A DNA stretch of 64,000 bases, taken from NCBI RefSeq assembly GCF_049727805.1, contig NZ_JBCNYA010000009.1, positions 62,001 through 126,000 on the forward strand, read 5' to 3'. Made by a program: the position numbers and the translations under genes. Origin of the DNA: Frateuria_A sp049727805. GTDB lineage: Bacteria > Pseudomonadota > Gammaproteobacteria > Xanthomonadales > Rhodanobacteraceae. This document shows positions 36,659 through 45,515 of the stretch, piece by piece (the first letter of the stretch is position 1; every line of letters starts with the position of its first letter). The notes beneath the pieces are model-generated. The model was not told the DNA's origin and made no database searches. It saw nothing but the letters and a program-made list of their open reading frames with translations.

Positions 36659-37105
36659 TCAGCCGCCCAGGCGCGCCTTGATCCGCGCGGATACCTGCGC
36701 CATGTCGGCGCGCCCGGCGGCGTTCTGCTTGACCACGCCGACCACCTTGCCCATGTCGCGCTGCGAGCTGGCACCGGTCTGCGTGATGGCCGCGTCGATG
36801 AGTGCGTCGATCTCGGCCTCGGAAAGCTTGGCCGGCAGGTAGGCCTCGATCACCACCATTTCGGCGCGCTCGACGTCGGCCAGGTCGACCCGGCCGGCGG
36901 CGTCATACTGCACGATCGAATCGCGCCGCTGCTTGAGCATCTTTTCCAGCACGGCGAGGGTCTGCGCCTCGTCCAGCTCGATGCGCTCGTCCACCTCGCG
37001 CTGCTTGATCGCGGCGAGGATCAGCCGGATCACCGCCAGGCGGTCCTTCTCGCCGCCGCGCATGGCGGCCTTCATGTCGTCGGTGATGCGCTGCTTGAGG
37101 CTCAT
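36659..37105 (-). CDS. yqeY: GatB/YqeY domain-containing protein
   Basis: This 148-residue protein is the stand-alone GatB/YqeY domain: MSLKQRITDDMKAAMRGGEK at the start, KMLKQRRDSIVQYDAAGRVDLA in the middle, and GASSQRDMGKVVGVVK near the end. It resembles the tail domain of GatB and may bind tRNA. It normally lies between rpsU and dnaG, as here. A long hairpin separates it from rpsU. Confidence 0.92.
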   Translation of the reverse strand: MSLKQRITDDMKAAMRGGEKDRLAVIRLILAAIKQREVDERIELDEAQTLAVLEKMLKQRRDSIVQYDAAGRVDLADVERAEMVVIEAYLPAKLSEAEIDALIDAAITQTGASSQRDMGKVVGVVKQNAAGRADMAQVSARIKARLGG

Positions 37106-37127
37106 GGGCTGTCTCCGGAAACGCGAA

Positions 37128-37159
37128 AGGCCGGTGTCGCCATGGGGCGACACCGGCCT
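37128..37159 (-). terminator. Hairpin between rpsU and yqeY
   Basis: A 14-bp perfect stem (arms AGGCCGGTGTCGCC / GGCGACACCGGCCT) with a 4-base loop is followed, reading the minus strand, by TTCGCGTTTCC. The weak T content suggests a partial terminator that sets yqeY expression below that of rpsU, like the known rpsU-dnaG attenuator. Confidence 0.65.
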
Positions 37160-37206
37160 CGGGATGTCAAACCACCGTGCCGCGCGCTACGCAGCGGCGA
37201 CGGGGA

Positions 37207-37422
37207 TCAATACATCCGGGTCTTGCGCGAGACGTCGCGCGAGAGGCGGCGCAGGTGGCGCTTCACCGCGGCGGCACGCTTGCGCTTGCGCTCCTGGGTC
37301 GGCTTCTCGTAGAACTCGCGCTTGCGGGTCTCGGCCAGGACGCCGGCCTTTTCGCAGGTACGCTTGAAGCGGCGCAGGGCAAGCTCGAACGGCTCGTTCT
37401 CGCGGACTTTGACGCTGGGCAT
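37207..37422 (-). CDS. rpsU: 30S ribosomal protein S21
   Basis: The 71-residue S21 (MPSVKVRENEPFELALRRFK, ..., RKREFYEKPTQERKRK) is part of the 30S subunit and helps start translation. Its length and sequence match the family along the whole protein. The ATG has GGAGTT upstream. It is the first gene of the transcript and is divergent from tsaD with a 73-base gap. Confidence 0.97.
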   Translation of the reverse strand: MPSVKVRENEPFELALRRFKRTCEKAGVLAETRKREFYEKPTQERKRKRAAAVKRHLRRLSRDVSRKTRMY

Positions 37423-37487
37423 GAAAACTCCGAGTGGTAAACTGGCCCGCCAACCTGGCGCGCCTTAAGGAATAGGGCGAGCCGCGA

Positions 37488-37517
37488 AGTATAGCGTGCA
37501 TACCAGCCAACTTTCAA
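37488..37517 (-). promoter_or_regulatory. Sigma-70 promoter for rpsU
   Basis: On the minus strand, TTGAAA (37517-37512) and TATACT (37493-37488) are separated by 18 bp, giving a leader of roughly 60 nt to rpsU. The -35 element lies within the first codons of tsaD. Confidence 0.55.
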
Positions 37518-38557
37518 ACCTGCCCGGCAAGCCCGTCCTCGGCGTGGAAAGCTCCTGCGACGAGACCGGCGTCGCGATCCTGCGCTGGGTGCCCGAGGCG
37601 CCCGGCAGCGGCCTGGTGGCGCACGCCCTGTACAGCCAGGTCAAGCTGCACGCCGACTACGGCGGCGTGGTGCCGGAACTGGCCAGCCGCGACCACGTGC
37701 GCAAGCTGCTGCCGCTGGTGCGCGAGGCGCTGGCGCAGGCGGGCATGACTCCCAGCGACCTCGGCGGCGTGGCCTACACCGCCGGTCCCGGCCTGGTCGG
37801 CGCGCTGCTGGTCGGCGCGGCGGCGGCGCGGGCGCTGGCCTGGGCGCTGGGCGTGCCGGCGATCGGCGTGCACCACATGGAAGGCCACCTGCTGGCGCCG
37901 CTGCTGGAAGCCGACCCGCCCGAGCCGCCGTTCGTGGCGCTGCTGGTGTCCGGCGGACATTCCATGCTGGTCGAGGTGGCCGCGATCGGCTCCTACCGCA
38001 TCCTGGGCGACACCCTGGACGACGCCGCCGGCGAGGCGTTCGACAAGACCGCCAAGCTGATGGGCCTGCCGTATCCCGGTGGCCCGGCGCTGGCCAAGCT
38101 GGCCGAGCAGGGCCGGCCCGGCGCGTTCCGCTTCTCCCGCCCGATGACCGACCGGCCGGGGCTGGATTTCAGTTTCTCGGGCCTGAAAACGCAGGTCCTG
38201 CTGGCCTGGCAGCAGTCCGACCAGTCCGAACAGACCCGCGCCGACGTCGCGCGCGGTTTCGAGGAAGCCATCGTCGACACGCTGGTGATCAAGTGCCGCC
38301 GGGCGCTGGAGGCCACCGGCACGACGCGACTGGTGATCGCCGGCGGCGTCGGCGCCAACCGGCGCCTGCGCGAGACGTTGGCGGCGGCCGGCCAGCAGGA
38401 TGGCTTTCGCACCTATTTCCCGCGGCTGCAGTTCTGCACCGACAACGGCGCGATGATTGCGCTGGCCGGGGCGATCCGGCTGGCCGCGGGACAGGGCCAG
38501 GACGAGGCGGTGCGGGTATCGCCGCGGTGGGATCTCGAAAGCCTGCAGCCGGTGTAG
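37496..38557 (+). CDS. tsaD: tRNA N6-adenosine threonylcarbamoyltransferase
   Basis: This 353-residue enzyme transfers the threonylcarbamoyl group to A37 of ANN-reading tRNAs with TsaB/E. The conserved start LGVESSCDETGVAI, the metal-binding HHMEGH (His127, His131), VSGGHSMLVEV, DDAAGEAFDKTAKLMGLPYP and CTDNGAMIALAG are present. The only plausible start is GTG at 37496, with a loose GGAATAGGG upstream. It is divergent from rpsU. Confidence 0.95.
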   Translation: MHTSQLSNLPGKPVLGVESSCDETGVAILRWVPEAPGSGLVAHALYSQVKLHADYGGVVPELASRDHVRKLLPLVREALAQAGMTPSDLGGVAYTAGPGLVGALLVGAAAARALAWALGVPAIGVHHMEGHLLAPLLEADPPEPPFVALLVSGGHSMLVEVAAIGSYRILGDTLDDAAGEAFDKTAKLMGLPYPGGPALAKLAEQGRPGAFRFSRPMTDRPGLDFSFSGLKTQVLLAWQQSDQSEQTRADVARGFEEAIVDTLVIKCRRALEATGTTRLVIAGGVGANRRLRETLAAAGQQDGFRTYFPRLQFCTDNGAMIALAGAIRLAAGQGQDEAVRVSPRWDLESLQPV

Positions 38558-38615
38558 GGGACGTCACCGGCCTGGCGGCGCCAGGCTGCGCCGCCACATG
38601 TCCTAGACTGACGCG

Positions 38616-38972
38616 ATGGACATCGTTTTCATCGAAGACCTGCGCATCGACGCGGTGATCGGCATCTACGACTGGGAGCGGCGCGTGCGGCAGACGCTCG
38701 CCTTCGACATCGAGATGGCGTTCGACAATACCGTGCCGGCGGCCAGCGACGACATCGCGCTCACGCTCAACTACAAGGATATTTCCAAGCGGCTGATCGA
38801 GTACGTCGGCAGCTCCAGCTTCGGCCTGGTCGAGACGCTGGCCGAGCGCTGCGCGGCGATCATCCGCGAGGAGTTCGGCGTGGCCTGGGTGCGCCTGAAA
38901 CTGTCCAAGCCCGGCGCCGTGCGCGGCGCGCGTGCGGTGGGCGTGCGCATCGAGCGCGGCACCCGGCCGTGA
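38616..38972 (+). CDS. folB: Dihydroneopterin aldolase
   Basis: This 118-residue enzyme cleaves 7,8-dihydroneopterin in folate synthesis. MDIVFIEDLRIDAVIGIYDW contains the catalytic-pocket residues, and LVETLAERCA and KLSKPGAV match the family. Its stop overlaps folK by four bases. Confidence 0.94.
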   Translation: MDIVFIEDLRIDAVIGIYDWERRVRQTLAFDIEMAFDNTVPAASDDIALTLNYKDISKRLIEYVGSSSFGLVETLAERCAAIIREEFGVAWVRLKLSKPGAVRGARAVGVRIERGTRP

Positions 38973-39451
38973 CCCGCGCCTACCTCAGCCTGGGTTCCAA
39001 CCTCGAACCACGGCGGCACCTGCGCGCGGCGCTGGATGAATTGCGCGCGCGCTTCGGCGCGATCGAGGTGTCGCCGGCGTACCGCAGCCGCGCCGTCGGC
39101 TTCGACGGCGCCGACTTCGTCAACCTGGCGGTGGCGCTGGACACCGAATTGGAACCCGAAGCGCTGAACGACTGGCTGCACGCGCTGGAGGATCGCCACG
39201 GCCGGCGCCGCGACGTGCCGCGCTATGCGGACCGCACGTTGGACGTCGACATCGTGCTGTACGACCAGCGCGTCATCGACGGTCCCGGCCACCTGCAGAT
39301 CCCGCGCACCGAGCTGAAGCACGCCTTCGTGCTCAGGCCGCTGGCCGACATCGCGCCGCAGCTGCGCCACCCGCTGAGCGGACACAGCATGGCCGAACTG
39401 TGGGCGGCCTTTCCGCAGCAAAGCGAACCGCTGGAACCGATGTCCCTGTAG
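38969..39451 (+). CDS. folK: 6-hydroxymethyl-7,8-dihydropterin pyrophosphokinase
   Basis: This 160-residue enzyme pyrophosphorylates hydroxymethyldihydropterin in folate synthesis. It begins YLSLGSNLEPRRHLR and carries the ATP/Mg2+ signature DRTLDVDIVLYDQR followed by IPRTELKHAFVLRPLADIAP. It overlaps folB, so the two are translated together. Confidence 0.94.
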   Translation: MTRAYLSLGSNLEPRRHLRAALDELRARFGAIEVSPAYRSRAVGFDGADFVNLAVALDTELEPEALNDWLHALEDRHGRRRDVPRYADRTLDVDIVLYDQRVIDGPGHLQIPRTELKHAFVLRPLADIAPQLRHPLSGHSMAELWAAFPQQSEPLEPMSL

Positions 39452-39534
39452 AAAATCGCCGTTGCAGGCGCCACTGTCGGCCCGCTCGGCCGGGTGCTAG
39501 AAAGGCGCCTGGCATTCACGGAAGGGGGACAGGC

Positions 39535-40389
39535 ATGGCCGGCAAGTTTGCACGCAGTTGGGGGTTGATGAAGGCGAGCGCCGCGGTGCTGCGCTCGGAC
39601 AAGGCGCTGCTCGCCTTTCCGTTGCTGTCGGGATTGTGCTCGCTGGTGGTGGCGGCGAGTTTCCTGCTGCCGGTGGCGCTGGCGGTGATCGCCAGCGATG
39701 GTCAGGCGCTCGACCACGACCGCTGGTCGCCAGCTACCTGGCTGCTGATGTTCGCCTTCTACCTGGTGCAGTACTTCGTCATCGTGTTCTTCAACACTGC
39801 GCTGGCCGGCTGCGCGCTGCGCCACCTGCGCGGCGAGCCGACCAGCCTGTCCGATGGCCTGGCGCTGGCGCGCTCGCGCTGGGCGAGCATCCTCGGCTAC
39901 GCGCTGATCGCCGCCACCGTGGGCCTGGTCCTGCGCGCGTTGCAGGAACGGCTGGGACTCATCGGGCGGCTGGTCGTCGGCCTGCTCGGCTTAGCATGGA
40001 CCGTGGCGACCTTCCTGGTGGTGCCGGTGCTGGCCAGCCAGGACGTGGGGCCGGTGGATGCGGTCAAGCGCAGCGTGGAGCTGCTCAAGCGCACCTGGGG
40101 CGAGAACCTGATCGGCAACGTGGGACTGGGCGCGGCGTTCGGGCTGATGACCTTCCTCGCCATGCTGCTCGGTGCGCTGTTGATCGGTGGCGCCGTCGCG
40201 CTGCACTCGCTGCCGGCGATGGTGACCGCGGTGGTCGTGGTGGTGGTCGCGCTGGTGCTGCTGAGCCTGGTGCAGGCATCGCTGCAGGGCATCTACGCCG
40301 CTGCGCTGTACCGCTATGCCGAGGATGGCGAAGTCGGCGCCGGCTTCGAGCCGGCGTTGCTGCAGGGCGCGTTCCGCGCGAAGAAGTAG
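39535..40389 (+). CDS. DUF6159-like multi-pass membrane protein
   Basis: This 284-residue protein has about six transmembrane helices and a short N-terminal amphipathic stretch (FARSWGLMKASAAVLRSDK). Conserved-looking parts include VPVLASQDVGPVDAVKRSVELLKRTWGENL in the third quarter. It resembles the DUF6159 family of uncharacterised membrane proteins; no function is known. GGAAGGGGGACAGGC precedes the ATG. Confidence 0.75.
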   Translation: MAGKFARSWGLMKASAAVLRSDKALLAFPLLSGLCSLVVAASFLLPVALAVIASDGQALDHDRWSPATWLLMFAFYLVQYFVIVFFNTALAGCALRHLRGEPTSLSDGLALARSRWASILGYALIAATVGLVLRALQERLGLIGRLVVGLLGLAWTVATFLVVPVLASQDVGPVDAVKRSVELLKRTWGENLIGNVGLGAAFGLMTFLAMLLGALLIGGAVALHSLPAMVTAVVVVVVALVLLSLVQASLQGIYAAALYRYAEDGEVGAGFEPALLQGAFRAKK

Positions 40390-40392
40390 CCG

Positions 40393-41136
40393 CTATACGG
40401 CGAGCGTGCGCCCGCCGTCGACGCGGATGATCTGTCCGGTCACGAAGGGCGCATCGCGCAGCAGCCAGAGCACGGCGGAGGCGACGTCTTCCGGCGTGCC
40501 GGCGCGCTGCAGCGGGGTGCGCGCCAGCAGCGCCTCGCGATCGGCGTAGTCCTTGCCCTCGGCCGGCCACATCACCGCGCCGGGGGCGACGCCGTTGATG
40601 CGCACCTCGGGTGCCAGGTCCTGCGCCAGTGTGCGCGTCATCGCGGCCAGCGCAGCCTTGGCCATCACGTAGATCGGATGCTCCGGCAGCGCGCGCTCGG
40701 CGTAGATGTCGACCAGGTTGACCACCGCGCCGCGCGATTCGCGCAGCGCCGGACAGGCGGCCTGGACCAGGAAGAACGGCGCCTGCGCGTTGGAGGCGAA
40801 CAGCTCGTTCCACTGGGCCGGCGTGGCGCTGCCGATCGGCGTGGGATGGAACGCCGAGGCATTGTTGACCAGCGCGTCGAGCCGGCCGAAGCGTACCGTC
40901 ACCTGTTCCACCAGTGCGGGTAGCTGAGCCAGATCGGCCAGGTCGGCCTGCACGCCCAGCGTGCTGCCGGGGCGCACGCGCTCCAGTTCCGCGATCAGCG
41001 CATCGGCGTCGCCGGCGGAGTGGCGGTAGTGCAGCGCCAGGTCGTAGCCGGCCGCGTGCAGGGTGCGCGCGATGGTGGCGCCGACGCGGCGTGCGGCGCC
41101 GGTGACCAGTGCGACGGGTGGATGTCCGGTGTCCAT
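40393..41136 (-). CDS. Pteridine reductase (FolM/PTR1-type SDR)
   Basis: This 247-residue short-chain reductase has TGAARRVG (residues 12-19) for NADPH with the RR that pteridine reductases favour, NNAS at 91-94, and the catalytic Tyr156 and Lys160 (YVMAK). The loop DIYAERALPEHPIY is typical of the pteridine reductase/FolM group, which reduces dihydrobiopterin or dihydrofolate. The location beside folB/folK supports a pterin role. It is convergent with the DUF6159 gene (3-base gap). Confidence 0.85.
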   Translation of the reverse strand: MDTGHPPVALVTGAARRVGATIARTLHAAGYDLALHYRHSAGDADALIAELERVRPGSTLGVQADLADLAQLPALVEQVTVRFGRLDALVNNASAFHPTPIGSATPAQWNELFASNAQAPFFLVQAACPALRESRGAVVNLVDIYAERALPEHPIYVMAKAALAAMTRTLAQDLAPEVRINGVAPGAVMWPAEGKDYADREALLARTPLQRAGTPEDVASAVLWLLRDAPFVTGQIIRVDGGRTLAV

Positions 41137-41167
41137 GCGGCGAGCTTGCCGCAAAGCGGGCAGGGCG

Positions 41168-41878
41168 TCACTGCCCGGGCCGCGCGTCGTCCGGTTCGAT
41201 CGTGTCACCCTGGATCACGTCGTCATGGATCACATCGTTCCGGATCGGGTCGTCCGCCGCGTCGATCGGTTCGGTGCGGATCAGGCTGCCGCTGCCGAAC
41301 AGCTCCATCGCGGTGCGCGCCACGCTGCGCGTGTCGTACCACGCGTAGGCGCCCACGCCGGCGGCGCCGATCACCGGCAGCCAGCGCGAGATGCCGGCGC
41401 CGACCGCACGCTGCGACAGGCTCACGCCGATCCGCTTGGCCACCCGTTCGGCCAGCGTGGCCGAGAGCTGGCGGAACAGCAGCCGGTCGCCCATCCGCAC
41501 CACCAGGTCGCGGAACGCCTGCGCCGCGGTGTGACGGAACAGGCACCAGAGCATCTGCTCGCGGCCCAGGCTGGCGTGCTGGCCGTAGGCCGCCGCGATG
41601 TCGCTGACCATCTGCGCCTGGATGCGCCAGATCGCCACCAGCTCGGGCAGCACGGTCAGCCAGCCCAGCGGCCCGGGCGGCAGCGCCAGCGAGCCGGCGG
41701 TGAGCGCCGCCTTGCGCGAGGCCTGGCGGGCCAGTTCCCAGGCCTTTGCTTCCGGGTGGAGGCCGCGATGGACCTGGCTGCCGGGAATCTGGCTGGCGAA
41801 ATCGAGGATCGCCGTGGCGATGCGGCCGTGGTCGGCGGTGGCGGGCACGGCGGGGATCTGGATCGGCGGCTCGGCCAT
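41168..41878 (-). CDS. EcsC-family protein
   Basis: This 236-residue protein matches EcsC: ARQASRKAALTAGSLALPPG, a hydrophobic stretch (GPLGWLTVLPELVAIWRIQAQMV), and RWLPVIGAAGVGAYAWYDTRSVARTA. EcsC domains are often found alone or beside ABC transporters and have no known function. The C-terminus is acidic. It is divergent from the Zur-regulated receptor. Confidence 0.85.
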   Translation of the reverse strand: MAEPPIQIPAVPATADHGRIATAILDFASQIPGSQVHRGLHPEAKAWELARQASRKAALTAGSLALPPGPLGWLTVLPELVAIWRIQAQMVSDIAAAYGQHASLGREQMLWCLFRHTAAQAFRDLVVRMGDRLLFRQLSATLAERVAKRIGVSLSQRAVGAGISRWLPVIGAAGVGAYAWYDTRSVARTAMELFGSGSLIRTEPIDAADDPIRNDVIHDDVIQGDTIEPDDARPGQ

Positions 41879-41976
41879 GGTGTGTCCTTCCAAGCGGAGG
41901 GCGCCAGTGTGGCCGGGCGTACGTGAATGGGTCGGAAGGCCATGCGCGGGCATGACTTTTGGCGCAGGTGATACGT

Positions 41977-41995
41977 AACGTTATAATATAACGTT
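41977..41995. promoter_or_regulatory. Zur box upstream of TonB-dependent receptor
   Basis: AACGTTATAATATAACGTT has perfect 8-bp arms and a 3-base centre. The core GTTATAATATAAC is essentially identical to the gammaproteobacterial Zur consensus. It contains TATAAT (41982-41987), a probable -10 element, so zinc-loaded Zur would block RNA polymerase. It lies 32 bases before the receptor ATG. Confidence 0.85.
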
Positions 41996-42026
41996 CCTGC
42001 CGCTACTCCTTTCCGCCCACGGAGCC

Positions 42027-44147
42027 ATGATGACCCGCACCCTGCTCGCCGCCAGCCTTGCCCTGGCACTCGCCGCCCCGGCCTTCGCCGCCGACGACAC
42101 GGCGGCGCCCGTCGCCCCGCAGCAGGTCCGCCAGCTGGACACGGTCGACGTCAGCGCCGCGCTGGACCGCTCGCGCAACGCGCTGTCGCCCGATACCGGC
42201 TCCAGCCAGTACGTGATCGACGAGAAGGCGATCCGGCAATTGCCGCTGGGCGAGTCCACGCCGCTCAACCAGGTCGTGCTGCAGGCGCCCGGCGTGGTGC
42301 AGGATTCCTACGGCGGCCTGCACGTGCGCGGCGACCACGCCAACCTGCAGTACCGCATCAACGGCGTGATCATCCCCGAATCGATCGCCGGCTTCGGTCA
42401 GGCGCTGGATGCGCGCACCGTGCAGAACGTGAAGCTGCTCGACGGCGCGCTGCCGGCGCAATACGGCCTGCGCACCGCCGCCGTGGTGGACATCACCACC
42501 AAGAGCGGCCACCAGCTCGGCGACGGCGGCAGCGTCGGCATCACCGGCGGCTCGTTCGGCATGCTCAATCCGAACGCCTCGCTGTGGGGCAGCAACGACC
42601 GCTGGAGCTACTTCTTCACCGCGAACTACCTGGAAAGCGACGTGGGTGTGGAAAACCCCACCGCCAGCCGCAAGCCGATCCATGACCACACCAACCAGGT
42701 GAAGGGCTTCGGCGACATCTCCTACCTGATCGATGACGACACGCGCCTGAGCCTGCTGTTCGGGGTCAGCAACAACCGCTTCGAGATCCCGAACAATCCG
42801 GGACAGTCGCCGCAGTTCGGTTATCTGGACACCGTGGACTTCGACTCCGCCCTGCTCGACGAGCGCCAGCGCGAGAACACCCGCTTCGGCGTGCTTTCGC
42901 TGCAGGGCAAGCTCGGCGCGACCGACTACCAGGTCGCGCTCGGCCAGCGCTATTCGAGCCTCGCGTTCAGCCCTGACCTGGTCGGCGACCTGATGTTCAA
43001 CGGCGTCGCCTCGACCATCGACCGCAGCAACCGCGCCAGCACCCTGCAGGCCGACTTCGCCACGCCGCTGGGCGCCAGCCACACGCTGCGCTACGGCATC
43101 TACGGCAGCTTCGAGCGCGCGCCGAGCCGCAACGACGCCTACGTGTTCCCGACCGACGCCGACGGCAACCAGGCGAGCACCACGCCGATCCTCGTCGCGG
43201 ACGGCAACCGCCTGACCGCCAGGACGTGGTCGGCGTATCTGCAGGACGAGTGGAGCATCGGCGACAGGTTGACGGTGAACTACGGCCTGCGCGGCGACCG
43301 CTACCAGGCATTCCGCACCGAGAGCCAGCTCAGCCCGCGCCTGGGCCTGGTGTACCAGGCGACCGACAGCACGGTGCTGCACGCCGGCTACTCCCGCTAC
43401 TTCACGCCGCCGGCGACCGAGGCGATCACCACGACGAATATTGCGCGGTTCGAGGGCACGACCAACGCCCTGCCGGACAACGGCGACAACACGCCGCTGA
43501 GCGAGCGCAGCGACTACTTCGACGTCGGCGTGCAGCAGCAGTTCGGAGCGCTCACGCTGGGCCTGGACACCTACTACCGCAAGGTGCAGCGCCTGCAGGA
43601 CGAAGGCCAGTTCGGCGCCGCGCTGGTGTACTCCACCTTCAACTACGCCAAGGGGCGGATCAAGGGCGCGGAGTTCACCGCCAACTACGACAGCGGCCCG
43701 TTCAGCGCCTACTTCAACCTGGCGGCCAGTCGGGCGATCGGCAGCCGGGTCATCACCAGCCAGTACAACTTCGACCCGGACGATCTCGCCTACGTCGCCG
43801 ACCACTACATCTTCCTCGACCACGACCAGGCGTATTCGTCCTCCGGCGGCGTCAGCTACGCGCTCTCGGACAAGACCCGCGTGGGCGCCAACTACCTGTT
43901 CGGCAGCGGCCTGCGCAAGGACGGCGAGGTGCCCAACGGCGCCTCGCTCCCGGCGTACTTCCAGCTCAACCTGAGCCTCGCGCACGACTTCAGCCTCGAC
44001 CGCTTCGGCGACCTGCACACGCAGCTCGCGGTGATCAACGCGCTCGACCGCAGCTACGAGCTGCGCGACGGCAGCGGCATCGGCGTGGGCGCGCCGCAGT
44101 TCGGGCCGCGCCGCGGGGTGTACCTGAGCCTGCAGAAGGATTTCTGA
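42027..44147 (+). CDS. TonB-dependent receptor, probable zinc (zincophore) uptake
   Basis: This 706-residue receptor has a signal peptide (about 1-21, ending AFA), a plug with TPLNQVVLQAPGVVQDSYGG, HVRGDHANLQYRINGVIIPE and LPAQYGLRTAAVVDI, and a barrel ending in YLSLQKDF. The preceding Zur box predicts derepression under zinc starvation, pointing to zinc or zincophore import. The protein is not notably His-rich outside the usual loops. Gene symbol withheld, as it is not demonstrably znuD. Confidence 0.9.
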   Translation: MMTRTLLAASLALALAAPAFAADDTAAPVAPQQVRQLDTVDVSAALDRSRNALSPDTGSSQYVIDEKAIRQLPLGESTPLNQVVLQAPGVVQDSYGGLHVRGDHANLQYRINGVIIPESIAGFGQALDARTVQNVKLLDGALPAQYGLRTAAVVDITTKSGHQLGDGGSVGITGGSFGMLNPNASLWGSNDRWSYFFTANYLESDVGVENPTASRKPIHDHTNQVKGFGDISYLIDDDTRLSLLFGVSNNRFEIPNNPGQSPQFGYLDTVDFDSALLDERQRENTRFGVLSLQGKLGATDYQVALGQRYSSLAFSPDLVGDLMFNGVASTIDRSNRASTLQADFATPLGASHTLRYGIYGSFERAPSRNDAYVFPTDADGNQASTTPILVADGNRLTARTWSAYLQDEWSIGDRLTVNYGLRGDRYQAFRTESQLSPRLGLVYQATDSTVLHAGYSRYFTPPATEAITTTNIARFEGTTNALPDNGDNTPLSERSDYFDVGVQQQFGALTLGLDTYYRKVQRLQDEGQFGAALVYSTFNYAKGRIKGAEFTANYDSGPFSAYFNLAASRAIGSRVITSQYNFDPDDLAYVADHYIFLDHDQAYSSSGGVSYALSDKTRVGANYLFGSGLRKDGEVPNGASLPAYFQLNLSLAHDFSLDRFGDLHTQLAVINALDRSYELRDGSGIGVGAPQFGPRRGVYLSLQKDF

Positions 44148-44168
44148 TCACCACACAGCACCGCTGTT

Positions 44169-44214
44169 GCTCCCTCTCCCCTCCGGGGAGAGGGTTGGGG
44201 TGAGGGGCCGGGGC
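44169..44214. repeat. REP-like element, single copy
   Basis: GCTCCCTCTCCCC followed by TCC and the return arm GGGGAGAGGG, then TTGGGGTGAGGGG. Located 21 bases after the receptor stop. Confidence 0.8.
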
Positions 44215-44321
44215 TCGCCTCAGGCTGATGCTTTGGTCGCGCAGCATCGCTTCAATGTCGCCGCACAAAGCCCCCACACCGCATCGGCTACCCTGTGCAC
44301 CTTTTGCACACCCCCGAAGCC

Positions 44322-45515
44322 ATGGCCTCCCGACTCCCCGACCCCGGCCCCGACGAGCGCGCCCATTCCGACCGCCTGCTGCAACTGCTGCGCACGCAGA
44401 TCGCCTCGCACGGCCCGATGCCGTTCGCGCAGTACATGGAGCGCTGCCTGTACGCGCCGGGCCTGGGCTACTACAGCGCGGGCAAGACCAAGTTCGGCGA
44501 GGCCGGCGACTTCGTCACGGCGCCGGAACTGGGCGGGCTGTTCGCGCAGTGCGTCGCCAATGCGGTGCAGCCGGTGCTGGCGATGCTGGGCGCCGACGCG
44601 GATTTCCTGGAACTCGGCGGCGGCAGCGGCGCCTTCGCCGAAGCCGCGCTGCGCGCCTTCGATGCTGTCGGCACGCTGCCGCGCCGCTACCTGATCCTGG
44701 AGCCGAGCGCCGACCTGCGCGAACGCCAGCGCGAGCGCCTGGCCGCCGCGCTGCCCGAAGCGCTCAACGCGCGCGTGGCCTGGCTGGATCGCCCGCCGGA
44801 AGCCGAGTGGCGCGGCGTGCTGTTCGCCAACGAGGTGGTCGACGCGTTGCCGACCACGCGCTTCACCCTGCGCGCGGGCGAGGTCTACGAGGAGCACGTG
44901 ACGCTCGACGGCGAAGGCCGCCTGATGCGCACCGACCGTCCCGCCGATGCGCTGGTCGCCGGTGCCGTGCGCCATCTCGAACGCGACCTGGGCCAGCCCT
45001 TCGCCGACGGCTATCGCTCCGAAGTGCTGCCGCAGCTCCCCTACTGGATCCAGGCGGTGGCCGGCACGCTCACCGCCGGCGTGATGTTGTTCGTCGACTA
45101 CGGCTACGTGCGCCGCGAGTACTACCTGCCCGAGCGCAGCGACGGCACGCTGATGGCGCATTACCGCCACCACGCGCACAACGATCCGCTGCACTGGCCG
45201 GGCCTCAACGACCTGACCGCCTCGGTCGATTTCACTGCGCTGGCCGAGGCCGGCAACAGCGCCGGCTTCGGCGTGGCCGCCTACCTGCCGCAGGCGCAGT
45301 TCCTGCTCGCCAGCGGGCTGCAGGCGGCGTTCGAGCAGGCCCACGCCCAGGCCGGCGACGACTTCGCGCGGCATCGGCTGGCCCAGGAAGTCCGTCGGCT
45401 GACCATGCCCGAGCAGATGGGCGAGCGTTTCCAGGCGATGCTGTTCGCCCGCGGCCTGGACGTGTTGCCGCTGGCCGCCGAGCTGCTCGCCGCCGACCAG
45501 GGCGGGCGGCTTTGA
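44322..45515 (+). CDS. MidA-family SAM-dependent methyltransferase
   Basis: This protein of about 397 residues belongs to the MidA/NDUFAF7 family, whose human member methylates an arginine in complex I. The SAM-binding motif is FLELGGGSGAFAEAAL, with the family motifs MPFAQYMERCLYAPGLGYYSAG and GDFVTAPELG. A bacterial role is unproven. The ATG at 44322 is chosen; a GTG at 44295 is possible. It probably overlaps the VanZ-like gene. Confidence 0.85.
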   Translation: MASRLPDPGPDERAHSDRLLQLLRTQIASHGPMPFAQYMERCLYAPGLGYYSAGKTKFGEAGDFVTAPELGGLFAQCVANAVQPVLAMLGADADFLELGGGSGAFAEAALRAFDAVGTLPRRYLILEPSADLRERQRERLAAALPEALNARVAWLDRPPEAEWRGVLFANEVVDALPTTRFTLRAGEVYEEHVTLDGEGRLMRTDRPADALVAGAVRHLERDLGQPFADGYRSEVLPQLPYWIQAVAGTLTAGVMLFVDYGYVRREYYLPERSDGTLMAHYRHHAHNDPLHWPGLNDLTASVDFTALAEAGNSAGFGVAAYLPQAQFLLASGLQAAFEQAHAQAGDDFARHRLAQEVRRLTMPEQMGERFQAMLFARGLDVLPLAAELLAADQGGRL

